The position numbers and the translations under genes were made by a program. From NCBI GenBank assembly GCA_012064385.1, contig QRDG01000136.1, positions 489,266-553,265 of the forward strand: 64,000 nt of DNA, given 5' to 3'. Numbering within the stretch: position 1 is the first letter of the stretch; every line of letters starts with the position of its first letter. Source of the DNA: Puccinellia tenuiflora (taxonomy: Eukaryota; Streptophyta; Magnoliopsida; Poales; Poaceae). The notes under the pieces were generated by a model. That model was not told the DNA's origin, did no database searches, and saw only the letters and a program-made list of their open reading frames with translations. Positions 22,695 to 36,300 of the stretch are shown here, one piece after another.

Positions 22695-23020
22695 AATCAA
22701 TATCCAACGGACCGCATCGACCCAAAATTGGAACTCAAAATTCAAACTTTATAGAAAAAATTGAAAATTTTCCAGTAACTTGTATATGGTCCTTTGTGTA
22801 TTCTGTGAAAATTTCGTGTCATTTGGATCACTCGTTTATGAGTTAATAACTTTTCATATGTTAATCTTAAAAAGCTATTAACTCATAAAAAGGTGAACCA
22901 AATGACACGAAATTTTCACAGAATACACAAAGGACCATATACAAGTTATTGGAATTTTTTTAATATTTTTTGAATTTCGAGTTCAAAATTTGAGTCGCTG
23001 CGGTCCGTTGGATGTTGATT
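22695..23020. mobile_element. Long imperfect palindrome, 326 bp (foldback MITE-like)
   Basis: The left arm starts AATCAATATCCAACGGACCG and the right arm, reversed, AATCAACATCCAACGGACCG. The arms remain complementary almost to the centre near 22855-22860, including a 45-bp inner block (TTGTATATGGTCCTTTGTGT and its complement). The element could fold into a near-complete hairpin. No clear target duplication was seen, so the class is unassigned. Such hairpins can be sources of 24-nt small RNAs (general knowledge). Confidence 0.75.
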
Positions 23021-23536
23021 GGATGGCTGAGATGCTACGCATGTTACAGGGTGATCCCTGTCCGTAATAGAGGCAGTGCTCACTATACATCAGCGATGGT
23101 CAACGGCTGCGTTGCTCTGAGACACATGTGTCCAAAGGCACTTGTCTAGTTTCGTTTCATGTTTTGTGCTTTTCAGCTGTTTTTGGGACACCGTACGTCA
23201 CTTTTAACTGGAATCCCGGGGGATCCCGGCCTTTTTCCGGGGTGTATTTTCCCCTACTCCGGAGGTCGAGAAAAGAATCCCGGAGTTTTACACATGATTC
23301 CTCAGATTCCCGGCCGGGATTATTTTCACTGGGTATTTCTCCCCCTGCAACCAAATGAGCCCTTAGTGCGGCAGACTAGGATGAGCCCATGTGCTCAACC
23401 AATTTATGTTTATTTGTAGTTTTGGCTCATTGACGACAAATTATAAGATCAAGAAACACAATTCAATATCCAGAAAACTTGAGCATTGATCTGGCCGCTG
23501 CTTATTTTATCTATCTGTATTTCTTATAGAAAAATA

Positions 23537-23953
23537 ATGTAAAATTCGTTATGTTTATGCGAGATTCATTCATGTCTCAGCAGATCGTCTCCCGGCAAGA
23601 CCATGGGGGTGTCCGTTTCGCACCTCTTTTAATTTTGTTTTCTTCCACCACTACAACCTCCGCCACCGCCCTTTGCGTCAAATGTGGCGGTTTTCTCAAC
23701 TCCTAGAAATTTGAACCAACGCCAAGTTCAATCTGAACATATAGTGCAGTTATTTCGAACCTGTAGCCCAATGGAAACCACTTATTTTGCTGCTCTTTTA
23801 TTCTGGAGGTGCAAGACGATTTCAAGTTAAATAATCGTACAATGCCCCCCCCCAGGAAATATTAACCGTAGAGAAATGAGTAAAATTCGTTATGTTTATG
23901 CGAGATTCGTTCGTGTCTCTCCCGGCAAGACCACGGCGGTGTCCGTTTCGCCG
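23537..23953 (+). repeat. Direct repeat of about 75-85 bp upstream of the SABRE-like gene
   Basis: A block beginning AAAATTCGTTATGTTTATGC and ending GGTGTCCGTTTCGC occurs at about 23539-23618 and again at about 23881-23950. The second copy lacks a few bases (TCAGCAGATCG) in the middle. The spacer of about 260 bp is not repeated. The second copy ends about 60 bp before the pyrimidine-rich leader of the gene, so it may be part of the promoter. Confidence 0.75.
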
Positions 23954-24004
23954 AGAATTCCCAAAGACGAACCCAAAGCTTGGTACACTACACCAGTAGT
24001 GCTG

Positions 24005-24303
24005 CCGCTACTTGTCTTGTCTTCTCTTCTCTCTCACGCCCCCCTCTGACTCTCTGACACATCCCCAAAGCAACAGCGCAGCATCTCTCGACGCGGCTCC
24101 CGACGAGAGATCGCTCCCTCCATCTCCGGCCAGTCCCCCCCACACCCGCGCGGCGCCAGCGAGCGAGCGAGCAGCCTGCTCCCCAGTCCACCCTCTGCCC
24201 CGGAGCTAGGGTTCCCGATCCCGTTGGCCGAGCCCATGTCGGCTCCCGCGTCCCCCCGGATCCGGGCGGCCTGACGCGGATCCGGCGGACGGGGCGGGCG
24301 GCC
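24005..24303 (+). promoter_or_regulatory. Probable 5' leader of the SABRE-like gene with a 12-codon upstream ORF
   Basis: A CT-rich stretch (TTGTCTTGTCTTCTCTTCTC) at about 24010-24035 is typical of plant transcription-start and leader sequence; no TATA box is evident. An upstream ATG at 24236 opens a 12-codon frame (MSAPASPRIRAA) ending in TGA at 24272-24274. That is 29 nt before the main ATG and in a different frame, so it could dampen translation. Confidence 0.5.
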
Positions 24304-27300
24304 ATGGCGTCATCGCCGGTCAAGTTCTTCTCGGTCTTCCTCACCGTCTCCGTCATCGGATGGGTCGTCTTCACGTAAGCCGTCCATCCTCCTGTCCTCC
24401 ACGCACGCTCCAACCGAGTAGGAATGTTGGGATAGGATCCCGTGAGCGCGGACTTGGTTGTGGCCTTCGCCTGGGTGTGAATTCGGGCATTTGTCCCGAG
24501 CATCACGAGGACACCGTCCGCTGCTTGTCGACAGTTGGATTTTCAGTTCCGGGGTTGGTTAAATTGAGCGTGGTTGCGTTTCGTGATCGATGGCACTAAG
24601 TAGCAGCTTCTGTAGTGAACTGGAGCCTCATGGGGGGTTGCTTTCGTCTAGGTAGCTCTCCAGGCGGTGTGGGTTTGGGGGGATTACAGTCTTCAGTGTT
24701 TAAGGGTGCATGCTAGCCATTTGGTCGGAGCAGCATGTGTTACTCCCTGAGGTGCTGCTTCGTATGATCTAAACTGAGATCGGTGCTTTCGTCTATTCAT
24801 TTCTCCATCTGGATAGTCAGTCGCAAAATTGCCATCCTAGTTGGTTAGCACAATGCTGATGTGATCTGGTCTGATACATTGAGTTCCCTTGCTTTTTGGC
24901 AGATGGTGTACTGGTAAAATTGATCACTATGCGTTTCGTGTCCATTTAGCAATATTCATAGTGCTCGTACAACTGTATTATAAGGCCACAACCCTAGTTT
25001 CTCAATGACGGGACAATTAGTAAATTCTAACCTAATCAGTTCGCCTTTCTGTTCACATGATACTCAATGATGCAAACAACCTGGTTAAACATGGAACAAC
25101 AAATCCCAGGCTTTCCATTTTTCATGTGGTTAATAATTTAATCTGTTTGTTGGAACACATGTTTCTACTATAAACTTTTTTATTGAAGAAAAAGGTGACA
25201 TGCCATCAAGAGAATTTGACTCATCTTGACTATTCAGTTCCCATTCTTGTGTACTGATTTAGCACCCATCACACTCAACACATTCATTCAACGAGATAAT
25301 GGGACAAATATGCCACAAAAAACCCTATTGTTCTATCTCCTAAGATAATGTGGTGCCTGTAGAACTTGTATGTTCTACTGCTTGAATACTTTGTTTTTGT
25401 TTCGTGTAAAAAAATTCTGTCTGAAGTGTCTGTTTATTCGTGATTGGATTCATTGCAGATTTGCTGCGAGATTGTTAGCTTGGTTCTTGAGCCGTGTATT
25501 ACGTGCTTCGGTTGCATTTCGAGTTGCTGGGTTCAATTGCTTGCGTGATGTAACAATAAAGTTCAACAAGGTTTGTCTTTCATCTCATGCCACGAAGCCG
25601 CTTGACTTTAGAAGTTCATGACAGTCTGTTCTAAGCTTGTCAGTTTGTTTTAATGTAAACCAACTTGGGTTGGCGTGTTCAGTTCCTTTTCCTACATGCA
25701 ATCTGGTGCTATTACTTTTGCTACTCTGTCAAGGCTTTGCTAATTGTATGCTCTGATGCACTTTCAAGAAAATATTGTTATCTAATGCTTTGTGATGTGA
25801 ACAGTTAAAATATATGTTTTTTCACATTGTAGGGCGGATGCTTAAGATCACGTTAGTTGCTGATGTTGGATACTCTTAAACAGAATCAATGCTTAACCAT
25901 TGCCAACTTGTATTAAGTATTGCCACAAATTTTTCTGATTAACTCCACCCTAGTAGCTCCATGAATAAAACAACAGCAGGGAGATTGTGAACATTATTAC
26001 CTTACAACAACAAAGCCTTTCAGTCCCAAACAAGTTGGGGTAGGCTAGAGTTGAAACCCATAAGATCTCGAAACCAAGTCGTGGTTCTGGCACATGGATA
26101 GCTAACTTCCACGCACCCCTGTCCATGGCTAGTTCTTTAGTGATGTTCCAATCCTTCAGGTCTCTCTCTCTTAACGGACTCATCCCATGTCAAGTTTGGT
26201 CTACCACGACCCCTCTTAACATTCTCAGCCCGCTTTATCCTTCCAATATGCACCGCCGCTTCTAGAGGCCTACGTTGTATATGTCCAAACCATCTTAGAC
26301 GGTGTTGGACAAGCTTCTCTTCAATCGGTGCTACGCCAACTCTTTCACGTATATCATCATTCCGCACCCGGTCCTTTCTTGTGTGGCCACACATCCATCT
26401 CAACATGCGCATCTCTGCTACACCTAGTTTTTGGATATGTCGCCTCTTGGTTGGCCAACATTCTGCGCCATACAAGATCACAGGACGGATCGCCGTCCTA
26501 TAGAACCTGCCTTTTAGCTTTTGTGGCACTCTCACAGAGGACGCCAGAAGCTTGGCGCACCTTGAATTTAAAAATATTTTTATAACAAAAAAGGTCTTGT
26601 CTTAACTCTTATGCTTTTTCTTCATAGACAAGCGAGTCTTTCCTTTTATGCTGGTTTTTGTGTACTTGTAGTGGGCCAGAATATCTTTCCTGTCATGAAA
26701 TGCTTATATACTTAAAAGTTAAAACTCGAAATCATTGTATATTTGTTGATTAGCATGCATTTGATTCCTTGCTTGCGACCTGATCTATGCACACTATACC
26801 ACCTTTTCTTCTCAGGGCTCTATTGAATCCGTTTCAATTGGTGAAATAAAACTAAGTTTCCGCAAGTCACTGGTCAAACTAAGTTTCGGTGTCCTCTCCA
26901 AGGACCCAAAGGTGCAACTGCTGATAAGTGATCTTGAAATTGTAACTAGATCATCTTCACAAAGCAAAAAGATAAGCAAATCAGCAAAGCCTCGCTCCAC
27001 AGGAAAAGGGAAATGGTTGGTAACATCAAGTATGGCTAGACTGTTATCAGTTTCTGTGGCAGATTTGATGATCAAGGTAACCTTTATGTCTTGCTATTTC
27101 CTTATTTTCCAAATTTGATGTGGAATGCAGTTTCCTTGTTTTAATTTCTGTATGATAATATCATATCTAGTGTGTTTAGACTTGTTGAGAAAGGAAGATT
27201 AGCTAAATCAAAGGGTGAAATGCTCATTGTTCCCACAGTCAATATTTTGGTCCCTCTGCAATCTGCATGCAAACTGTACAAATTGGCCCCTTTACTGTTG

Positions 27301-30300
27301 AATTTAGTTCAAATTGGTAGCTCTATTGCAAGAAAAGGTTGGAAAGCTCAGTTGCCACAACCCCAAGTTACCTAGTTTGATATGGATTTACATGTATAGT
27401 AGTATAATCTATTCCCTGATATTCCTTATTTTCCCCTAATTTGGCAATTCTGTTACAAGGGAAGAGTATGGAGAGATTCCGGGAAAACTTGGAAATAAAA
27501 TAGTTGGATTCAAGGATTAAAAGTTTCCTAGAGCATATTTCTTCTTATAATTGGCTTATTTCTCTGCATGTTACATGTGCTTTTATGGCCATGTAGAAAA
27601 TCTAAGAGGTGGTGTCAGTGTAAAGTTTCCACCATATGGTATGATTGTGCTGTTAGGAGCTTTAGGCTGCTAAACTCACGATTCGTGTGCATGGGTCACC
27701 TGTATAACATGCAGCATGATAATTGTTTAATTGACATAGTTTTTCTGGCGATCTGTCTTTTACATGTAAATTTTTTCTCCTGAAAAGCATATCGGCAAAG
27801 TCATCACTTACTCAGATGTGTGGATGTAACATTTGCTGAACATACATTTTCTTGTGTTTACTGTTCTGTTCTGTTATTTATGATTTTTATTTCGACGACA
27901 ATGATGCAGGTACCAGATGGTGCTGTTGACATCAAAGAGCTAACGGTGGATACATTTAAAATTGCTGGACCTAGTCATATTCTTGGTGTCAAGTTGCATG
28001 TATTACCTTTGAATGTACACCTTGGAGATTTCGGGTTGACTGCTGATGTAATTGGCAGCTGTAATCAGCTTGATGACTTCCAGTCTGATCAAGCTTCTCT
28101 ATCAAGTTCTGAGAAATTTTTGGCTCCATTTGTTTGTGAAGATTTGTTGGTAACTTGTGAGTTTGGTCACGAAAAGTGAGTTCTTTTGCTCTTGGTAACT
28201 GTTATATTTGGGTGCACCTTATGTTATTGATGTTCTTAGATTGCAAATGCAGATAAACATACACAAATCTCTAATTGTTAGAGAAGTCATACAAAGTTTC
28301 TGATACGTTGTAGATTATTCTCAAATTAGTTTATGTTTATTAATTATCAGTTCGTTTAAACCAGTGAGGAAATTCATATCCAGATAATATAGCTGGGATA
28401 TAAAAATGTGTTTTCAATTGGCCAAGCAATGCTTCGTATCTTTATCATATTTAGGTTTCAATAGCATTTAAGTTTTCTTGTATTTATTCACAAATTAATA
28501 GTTTTTTGTCAGGGAAAGAGGTGTTAAAATTGTTAATCTCGAATTGAAATGTGGAGATGTTACTGCGAACATTGATGAACGACTCTTCTACAAGAAACAT
28601 GCAAATCCAGAGAATAATGGTGTCTCTGAGAATGCTGGAGATGCTATTGCCAGTCTTTCTTCTACCAAACAGTCCTCAAAAGGCAAATCCATTTTACCAG
28701 CATTGAAGAAACAGATGCTTGTGTTTCCAGATAAGGTTTGTTAGCACTAAAAGTTTGAGTGTAGGCTAAATGACAATATTTAGTTCATTTGCTACAACAC
28801 ACTTTTTTTGGTTGCTTGCAACATCTTTGATTCTATTGGATATCTTTTGTAAGCCCAGTTGCAGCCCCTAAGCCCAGTCCCACATTCATAATCTTGTTTG
28901 CCACTTTTCCAGTGAGTCCCCTGGTTAGCTAGTATTCCAGTTTTTCAGTCTCTTAGAAACACAAGGCAATATTTTATCAGGAGGAAGTAGGCTGTGGAAA
29001 TATTAACACGATTCCTGCAGTATTAATTATTAACCTGATTTGATTGTCAAGTGTCAACTGTTCACTTATACACTGTCACGTGCGTTTGATGCGAGTCATG
29101 TGATGTTAGATGTGCAGGTAGAGCTGCTTTACGTATTTTGCTGTGCTACTTCTGGAAATGGCTGGAGTTCCTTTTTTTTGCATGAATACTTGAATAGTCT
29201 TAGGACTTACAAACTTCCGTTAGTGGTTGGTAACTATGTATTTGGATCCACCAAATAGATTTGAGGTTGATTTTCTCTTCTTTTTTTCATTGCATGAGTA
29301 GGATGGGACCGATGGGTACACAGTTCCGTAACTAAAAGCTTCCCCACTTTGTACTGACTAGTTATTGGGAATATAGCAATCATGCATAGCCAAATCTTGT
29401 GAACTTCTCACTTGTCAAATGAGCTGCTTCGCTTGAGATAACAAGTCTTTAATATGCTGCTATTTTGGAGCGCAAGAGAAACTAGATAGGAGGATCTTGA
29501 GTTTATCAATTGGCAGCAAAATTTGTTGAGACATGTGGCTTGTCATTTATTATTGTGAGCATAATATGATATTATGCTGTTTGTGGTGTTCGTCCACACG
29601 CTATACTAAAATTTACAATCCTTCTGTTGGCAGTCAAAAATAATGAAGAACTGTCCTTTAAGCAGTTGAATTATAGTTTTTTACTCCCTTATGTTTTGTC
29701 TGTACCTGAAACGTATTGCTAAATATTATATTTGTTCTTTGGAAGGTTAGCTTCAGTGTGCCGAAGCTTGATATGAAGTTCACACACCTGGGTGAAGGGC
29801 TTAGTGTTGATAACAATGTTATGGGGATCCACTTTACTAGTACAAAATCCCTGCCACATGACGATCTAGAGGAAGCTACGCCACACATCGATGTTCAAAT
29901 CGATTTCAGTGAGATTCATGTACTTCTCTATTGCTTTACCTAAGACGCTTGTTATACTTATCAGTAGTCTATTTAGCAATCAACCTGTTAATTTTGTCGC
30001 TTTCCAGTTAGTTAGAGAAGGCTCAAGCTCTCTGTTGGAAGTTCTTAAAGTTGCTGTGGTAGCTTCTTTGGATATTCCTGTGGACGTAAGCATCCCTCTT
30101 TACTTTAGTTGATTGACAATATTGCTGCCCTTTAGAGCTGTAAAGTATGACTTCCTTTCAGCCACTTCTTCCAATCAGAGCTGAAATCGATGCCAAGCTT
30201 GGTGGCACGCAATGCAATCTTATGTTGAGCAGATTGATGCCATGGATGCGCCTTCATTCTTTGAGAACTAAAGGAATGAAGCTTACAAAGGCAAACTCTC

Positions 30301-33300
30301 ATCAAAAGATTTCTCAAACAAAGGAGATCAAGCCAATTATGTGGACTTGCACAGTCTCTGCCCCAGAAATGACTGTCATGCTTTACAGCCCTAGTGGGTT
30401 AGTATTGTATCATGTAAGTTCTCTGATTCATTGTGAGGATAAGGCTTGTTCTGCTCAGAAAACTATTGTTTTATGAAGATGACTTTTATGGATTGTAAAT
30501 AGCATTTTTTTTGTTGAGGCATTGATTGTTGTTGGTTTTCAGTAGGAAGGCAAAAGGTTAAACTACTGGTTGGCTGGTGTTAAACTACTGGCAAAAGGAT
30601 TAATTGTAGATGCTGCTGCGTAATTTATTCTAGATGTACTACAAGTCTAGCATGATAAAATAATGAAAAAGTTGGTCAAAGTGTGATGAGCTCTCGTTAT
30701 TGATCATGAACACATACTATTAGTTACCAGTATCCTTTCTAATCTTTACTTTCCATGTCTTAATAGCACATAGTTCTTTCGCAGTAGGGTGCAAGTCCCC
30801 TGAACTTGTGAAAGTAATCTATTGGTCATTTTTATGGTTAATAGCACTTGGTCTTTTCACAATGGGATGCAAGTTTCTGTGAACTTGTCAAAGTAACTTT
30901 GGTACCCTTTTTTATGGTGTTCCTTACAATCTATTTATTTGTTGATCGGTGAATATACACACTATCGTCCTTCCAGTTCATATGTACTTTCCATTTTGCA
31001 GGCCTGTTGCCAGTCATCACATGTGTTTGCAAATAACATTGCAAGCAAGGGAATTCAGATACACACTGAACTTGGTGAAATGCTGGTGCACATGGAAGAT
31101 GGGTATAGGGAATTCTTGAAGGAAAACATATTTGGTGTTGATACTTACTCTGGTTCCTTAATGCACATTGCCCGGGTGAGCCTTGATTGGGGATACAGGG
31201 AAGTTGAGGTCCAAGATATGGCTGAAACTAGTAGACTTGCTCCTGTATTTTCCATTGATATCAATGGTATAGGAGTAAAGTTTGGCTTCAAGCATTTGGA
31301 ATCTCTTGTGCTCAATTTGATGTCCTTTAGGACTATATTTAAGAATCTTTCATCCTCTGGGGAAAAGGCTAAAGAAAAGAATTTGGAGGATGGAGGGAAA
31401 AAGAAAACAAAAGGCATTGAAATATTGAAATTAAGCCTACAAAAGTTTTCTATTACTTACAGTGGTGATATAAATACATTAAATATGCCAATTGCTGATC
31501 CAAAGCGTGTGAACTATGGCACTCAAGGTGGTCAAGTAATTGTTGATGTTTCTGCTGATGGCACACAACGCAGGGCAAGTATAACTTCCGAACCACCAGG
31601 CATTGGCCGCAACTTGAGGTTTGCCGCATCTTTAGTTATCTCTCATCTCTCTGTATGTATTGACAAGGAGAAAAAGTCAACACAAGCAGAATTGGAACGG
31701 GTGAAAGCAATGTATGAGGAAGATCATAGCTCTGGTGTCAAAGTGACCTTACTAGATATGCAGAATGCTAAAATTGTTCGCAGATCTGGTGGCCTTAAAG
31801 ATGTTGATGTTTGTTCCTTGTTCAGTGCAACAGACATTAATATAAGATGGGAACCTGATGCCCATTTAGCACTGTTTGAGACCTTTATCCGCTTTAAGTG
31901 TTTCCTGCATCATAACAAGATTCAGAGCTCTGAGAAGTTGATCAATACTGAAACTGACAGTATCAAACAGAATGGGCATGTCAACATAGCTGCTGGTTCA
32001 GTGAAACCTCAGAAGTCTGACAAAAGAGGCTCAATTTTTGCTGTTGATGTGGAAATGTTGAGAATATCTGCCGCGCTCGCAGATGGTGTCGAAGCAAACA
32101 TGCATGTACAATCTATCTTCACTGAGAATGCCAAGATAGGTGTACTATCGGAGGGTCTTTCTCTCAGTCTTAATGGTGCCAGGGTTCTAAAGAGCACACG
32201 AGTACAGATCTCATGTATTCCTTTCAGTACTGCAAATTCGCTCAGTGCAAAGGTTGAACCATCACCCAAGAGAGACTGGGTCGTTCAAGGGCTAGATGTC
32301 CATATTTGCATGCCATACAGGTTACCGTTGCGTGCCATAGAGGATGCTGTTGAAGATATGTTTCGCGCCCTAAAGCTTGTCTGTGCTGCCAAAAAAAGTA
32401 TACTGGTTCCTGATGGGAAAGGGAACTCAAAAAAGGTTAAGTCTGGAGCTTCCAGTTTTGGATCTGTGAAGTTTGTGTTGCGCAAACTCACGGCAGAAAT
32501 AGAGGAGGAGCCCATACAGGGTTGGCTCGATGAACATTACTATTTAATGAGGAACAAAACCTGTGAATCAAGTGTTAGGTTGAAATTTCTTGATGAGGCT
32601 ATATCAGGAAGTGTAGATTCTAACCATTGTAGCCCTGAGGGAAAGGTTCTCTATGATGGTATTGAGGTTGACGTGCATGACACTGCAGCTCTTCAAAGGC
32701 TGCGGGAGGAAATCCATAAGAAAGCTTTTCGATCGTATTATGTGGCTTGCCAGAAGAAGGTTTTTGCAGAAGGGTCTGGAGCGTGTGCAGAAGGTTTTCA
32801 AGCTGGATTCAGGCCAAGTTCACGGAGAGCTTCACTTCTTTCACTCTCTGCTTCTGAACTTGATATTACTTTGACCAGCATAAGTGGTGGGGAGATAGAG
32901 ATGGTTGAATTTATAAGGGGTCTCGACCCTGTTTGTCAGGAGAAAGACATACCATTCTCTCGACTATATGGGAGTGATATTGCTCTCCTTACAGGGTCCT
33001 TGGTCATACAAGTCAGAGACTATACTTCTCCTCTCTTTTCTGCAACCAGTGGGAAATGTCAAGGTCGTGTTGTGCTTGCCCAGCAGGTTAGGTCCATCAG
33101 ATTCTTTGTTTGTACTGCTCATTCGTGTTCCCAAGTTATGTTATGCATGATTATAAGGCTGGAATTCACCGCACCTACCTCCTTTTTGTGTCCGGAATTT
33201 ACCTTTTGATATATGTTGAAACACAGAACTAACGAGCCATTAAAGATTTTAACATGCGTAGAAGATTATTATGATACTTGTATCTGTTGTTTCTTTTCAA

Positions 33301-36300
33301 ATCGCTTTACTGTGCATGTTGACTCGGAGTTGGCTTCTGCATTGTGATTTAACAGACCTGATTAAACTAGTTTGCATGAATCATTAGATTGCACTTTATA
33401 TTGTTCTAATATAATTATCTTCATCTAGCTTTTCATGGGAATAGAAGACTCAATTTCCCTATTTCATATCTAAGACTTAAATGGCTCAGACATTCATCAA
33501 ATTATTTCATGGTTCCATATAGGCTACTGGTTTAGAACATAAGGATCTGCTAAAAACAAGTAGAACATAAAGAAAATCAGCTCACTCATGTAAGCTTCAA
33601 CTCTGCAAATACTTGCCAGATACAAGTTCTTGTAGTAACATTTAGATCTTGTTGTCACATATTTGGATGCGATTCTATTCAGAGTATTTGTTTTCTTAGT
33701 TTTCCATTGTATCTACTTGCAGGCAACATGTTTTCAACCCCAAATACACCAAGATGTATATATTGGCAGATGGCACAAGGTCACGATGCTACGTTCTGCC
33801 AGTGGTACCACACCAGCAATTAAAATGTACTCCAGTTTACCTGTTTATTTCCAGAGAGGAGATATTTCTTTTGGTGTTGGTTATGAGCCATCTTTTGCTG
33901 ATATAAGTTATGCATTTCAAGTAGCCCTACGGAAAGTTAATCTTAGCTTCAGAGATAAAAATTCTGGTGCAGCAAACCAACCACCTAAAAAGGAGCGCAG
34001 CTTGCCATGGTGGGATGACATTAGATACTACATCCATGGAAAGATAGTTTTTTATTTCAATGAGACAAAGTGGAAGATCTTGGCAACAACTAATCCTTAT
34101 GAGAAGGTAGACAGACTTCAAATTGTTTCTGAATATATGGAAATCCAGCAAACAGATGGGCATGTAGATATCTCTGCAAAGGAATTCAGAATGTATATCA
34201 GCAGCTTAGAGAGCATGATGAAGAATTGCAGCTTAAAAGTGCCATCTGGCATGCCCAGGCCTTTTATTTATGCCCCTTTGTTCTCTCTTAATGTGATTAT
34301 TGACTGGCAGTGTGAATCTGGCTGCCCTTTGAATCATTATTTGCATGCACTCCCTATTGAGGGTGAGCCAAGGAAGAAGGTTTATGATCCATTTCGATCT
34401 ACTTATCTCTCTCTTAGGTGGAACTTCTCCCTTAAACCTATGCAAGTGCAGTCTGATAATGGTTCATCATCTTCCAGTTATGCAAACAGTTCAATGCCAT
34501 GTGGAACCGCCTTCAGTAGTTGTTCCAGAATAACTGATGTTGATTTCCCTACGATGAACCTGGGTGCCCATGACCTTGCTTGGGTTTTCAAATGGTGGAG
34601 CTTAAACTACAGCCCCCCTCACAAGCTGCGTTCTTTCTCTAGATGGCCTCGATATAAAGTTCCCCGAACTACTAGATCTGGTAACCTCTCGATGGATAAA
34701 GTTTTGGTTGAGTTCTTTTTCCGGGTTGATGCTACTCCCTGTTGCATAAGACATGCAACTTTAACTGAAGATGATCCTGCCAGTGGCTTGACCTTTAAAA
34801 TGTCAAGTTTGAAGTATGAATTGTGTTACAGTCGAGGTAAACAAAAATACACATTTGATTGTAAGCGTGAATCTCTGGATCTAGTTTATCGCGGTCTTGA
34901 CCTTTACAGCCCAGAGGTTTATCTAGTGCGAGATGTTAATTTATCCTCAGCTGAAAATGTGTCCAAATTAAAGACTACTTCCCAGCAGTCACATGGCAAA
35001 GATGCTAATGACAAATGCAGCATGGGCAGTTTTCAAGAAAAGAATGAGGATGGTTTTCTCTTGTCTTCTGATTATTTCACAATAAGAAGACAAGCTCCAA
35101 AGGCAGACGCTGCAAGACTTATGGAATGGCAGGATGCTGGTAGGAATCTTGAGATAACATATGTCAGATCTGAGTTTGAGAATGGCAGTGAAAGTGACCA
35201 TAGTCTATCTGAGCACAGTGATGATGATGATGGTTTCAATGTGGTGTTAGCGGACAATTGCCAACGGGTGTTTGTGTATGGTCTTAGGCTTTTATGGACT
35301 ATTGAGAATCGTGATGCAGTTTGGTCATGGGTTGGAGCATTTTCGAAAGCATTTGAACCTCCAAAACCCTCTCCCTCGCGGCAATATGCACAAAGAAAGA
35401 TGATTGAGGAAAGGAAGAATACGGATGGCTCTAGATTAGCTCAAGATGCTACCGCTTCTACCCATGTTGGTTCTCCTTCGGTGCAACATGCTGAAGCTCT
35501 GGGCTCTACTTCCCCATTACATGGTAAAGACAAGCGCTCCTCTGATATAGCAGGTATGTTTATTTTCCTAGATGATTCCTGCTGTACCAAAAGTTGCAGC
35601 AATTATTTCATTCACTGGTTCACTTGAGTCAGTTGAAAACTAAAAGCTACTGAAATTACTAGCATTGAGCCTGTGCGATGTTACGAAAAACAACACAAAA
35701 AAGCAAGGAGTTAGGTTATGGTCGTGTGGATTTTTGGAAGAGCCTTGGTGTCATGAGACAGTTGTGTGGTTCCAGCAAAAAAATGTTTTGGTTTCAATGA
35801 GCGTACGAGTGTATATATTTTTTTTTTGTTTTGCAAAAACTGCTGGTCCTACGTAGAAGTATAATAGTACTTCCTCCGATCCGAAATATCTGTCGCTGGC
35901 TGTGCAAACGAAATATACGTATGTAGTTGTTTTCCCACGACACTTAAAGTGGACCGGAGGGAGTAGTGCATTTTGTGTATTGGATTTCAGATAACTGTTG
36001 CCTTTTTGGTTAATTTTTTTGTCAACACTTCAGTTAAGTATGGCATGTTTGATGAATTGGATAAAGGAGGGAGTCTCCATTTTATGGTTAATGTTGTCAA
36101 GCCCCAGTTCAACCTACATTCTGAAGAAGCCAATGTAAGTGATATTGAAGATATGCGTTTTTTACTTATTATTTGTACTTATTATGCTGTACTTTAACTA
36201 ATGATAACAAAATCAGATCATAAATGTTGTTTGTAGTTTTAGAGTGTCAATTTAGTTCAGCTTTTGGGGCTAACCCACACCACGTTCTTCCATTTAACCC

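Noticed and set aside
23170..23360. Stretch with several CCCGG/CCGGG palindromes and an ending ACCAAATGAGCCCTTAG typical of some MITEs
   Set aside because: I could not find the matching inverted end or a target duplication, so no element is called.
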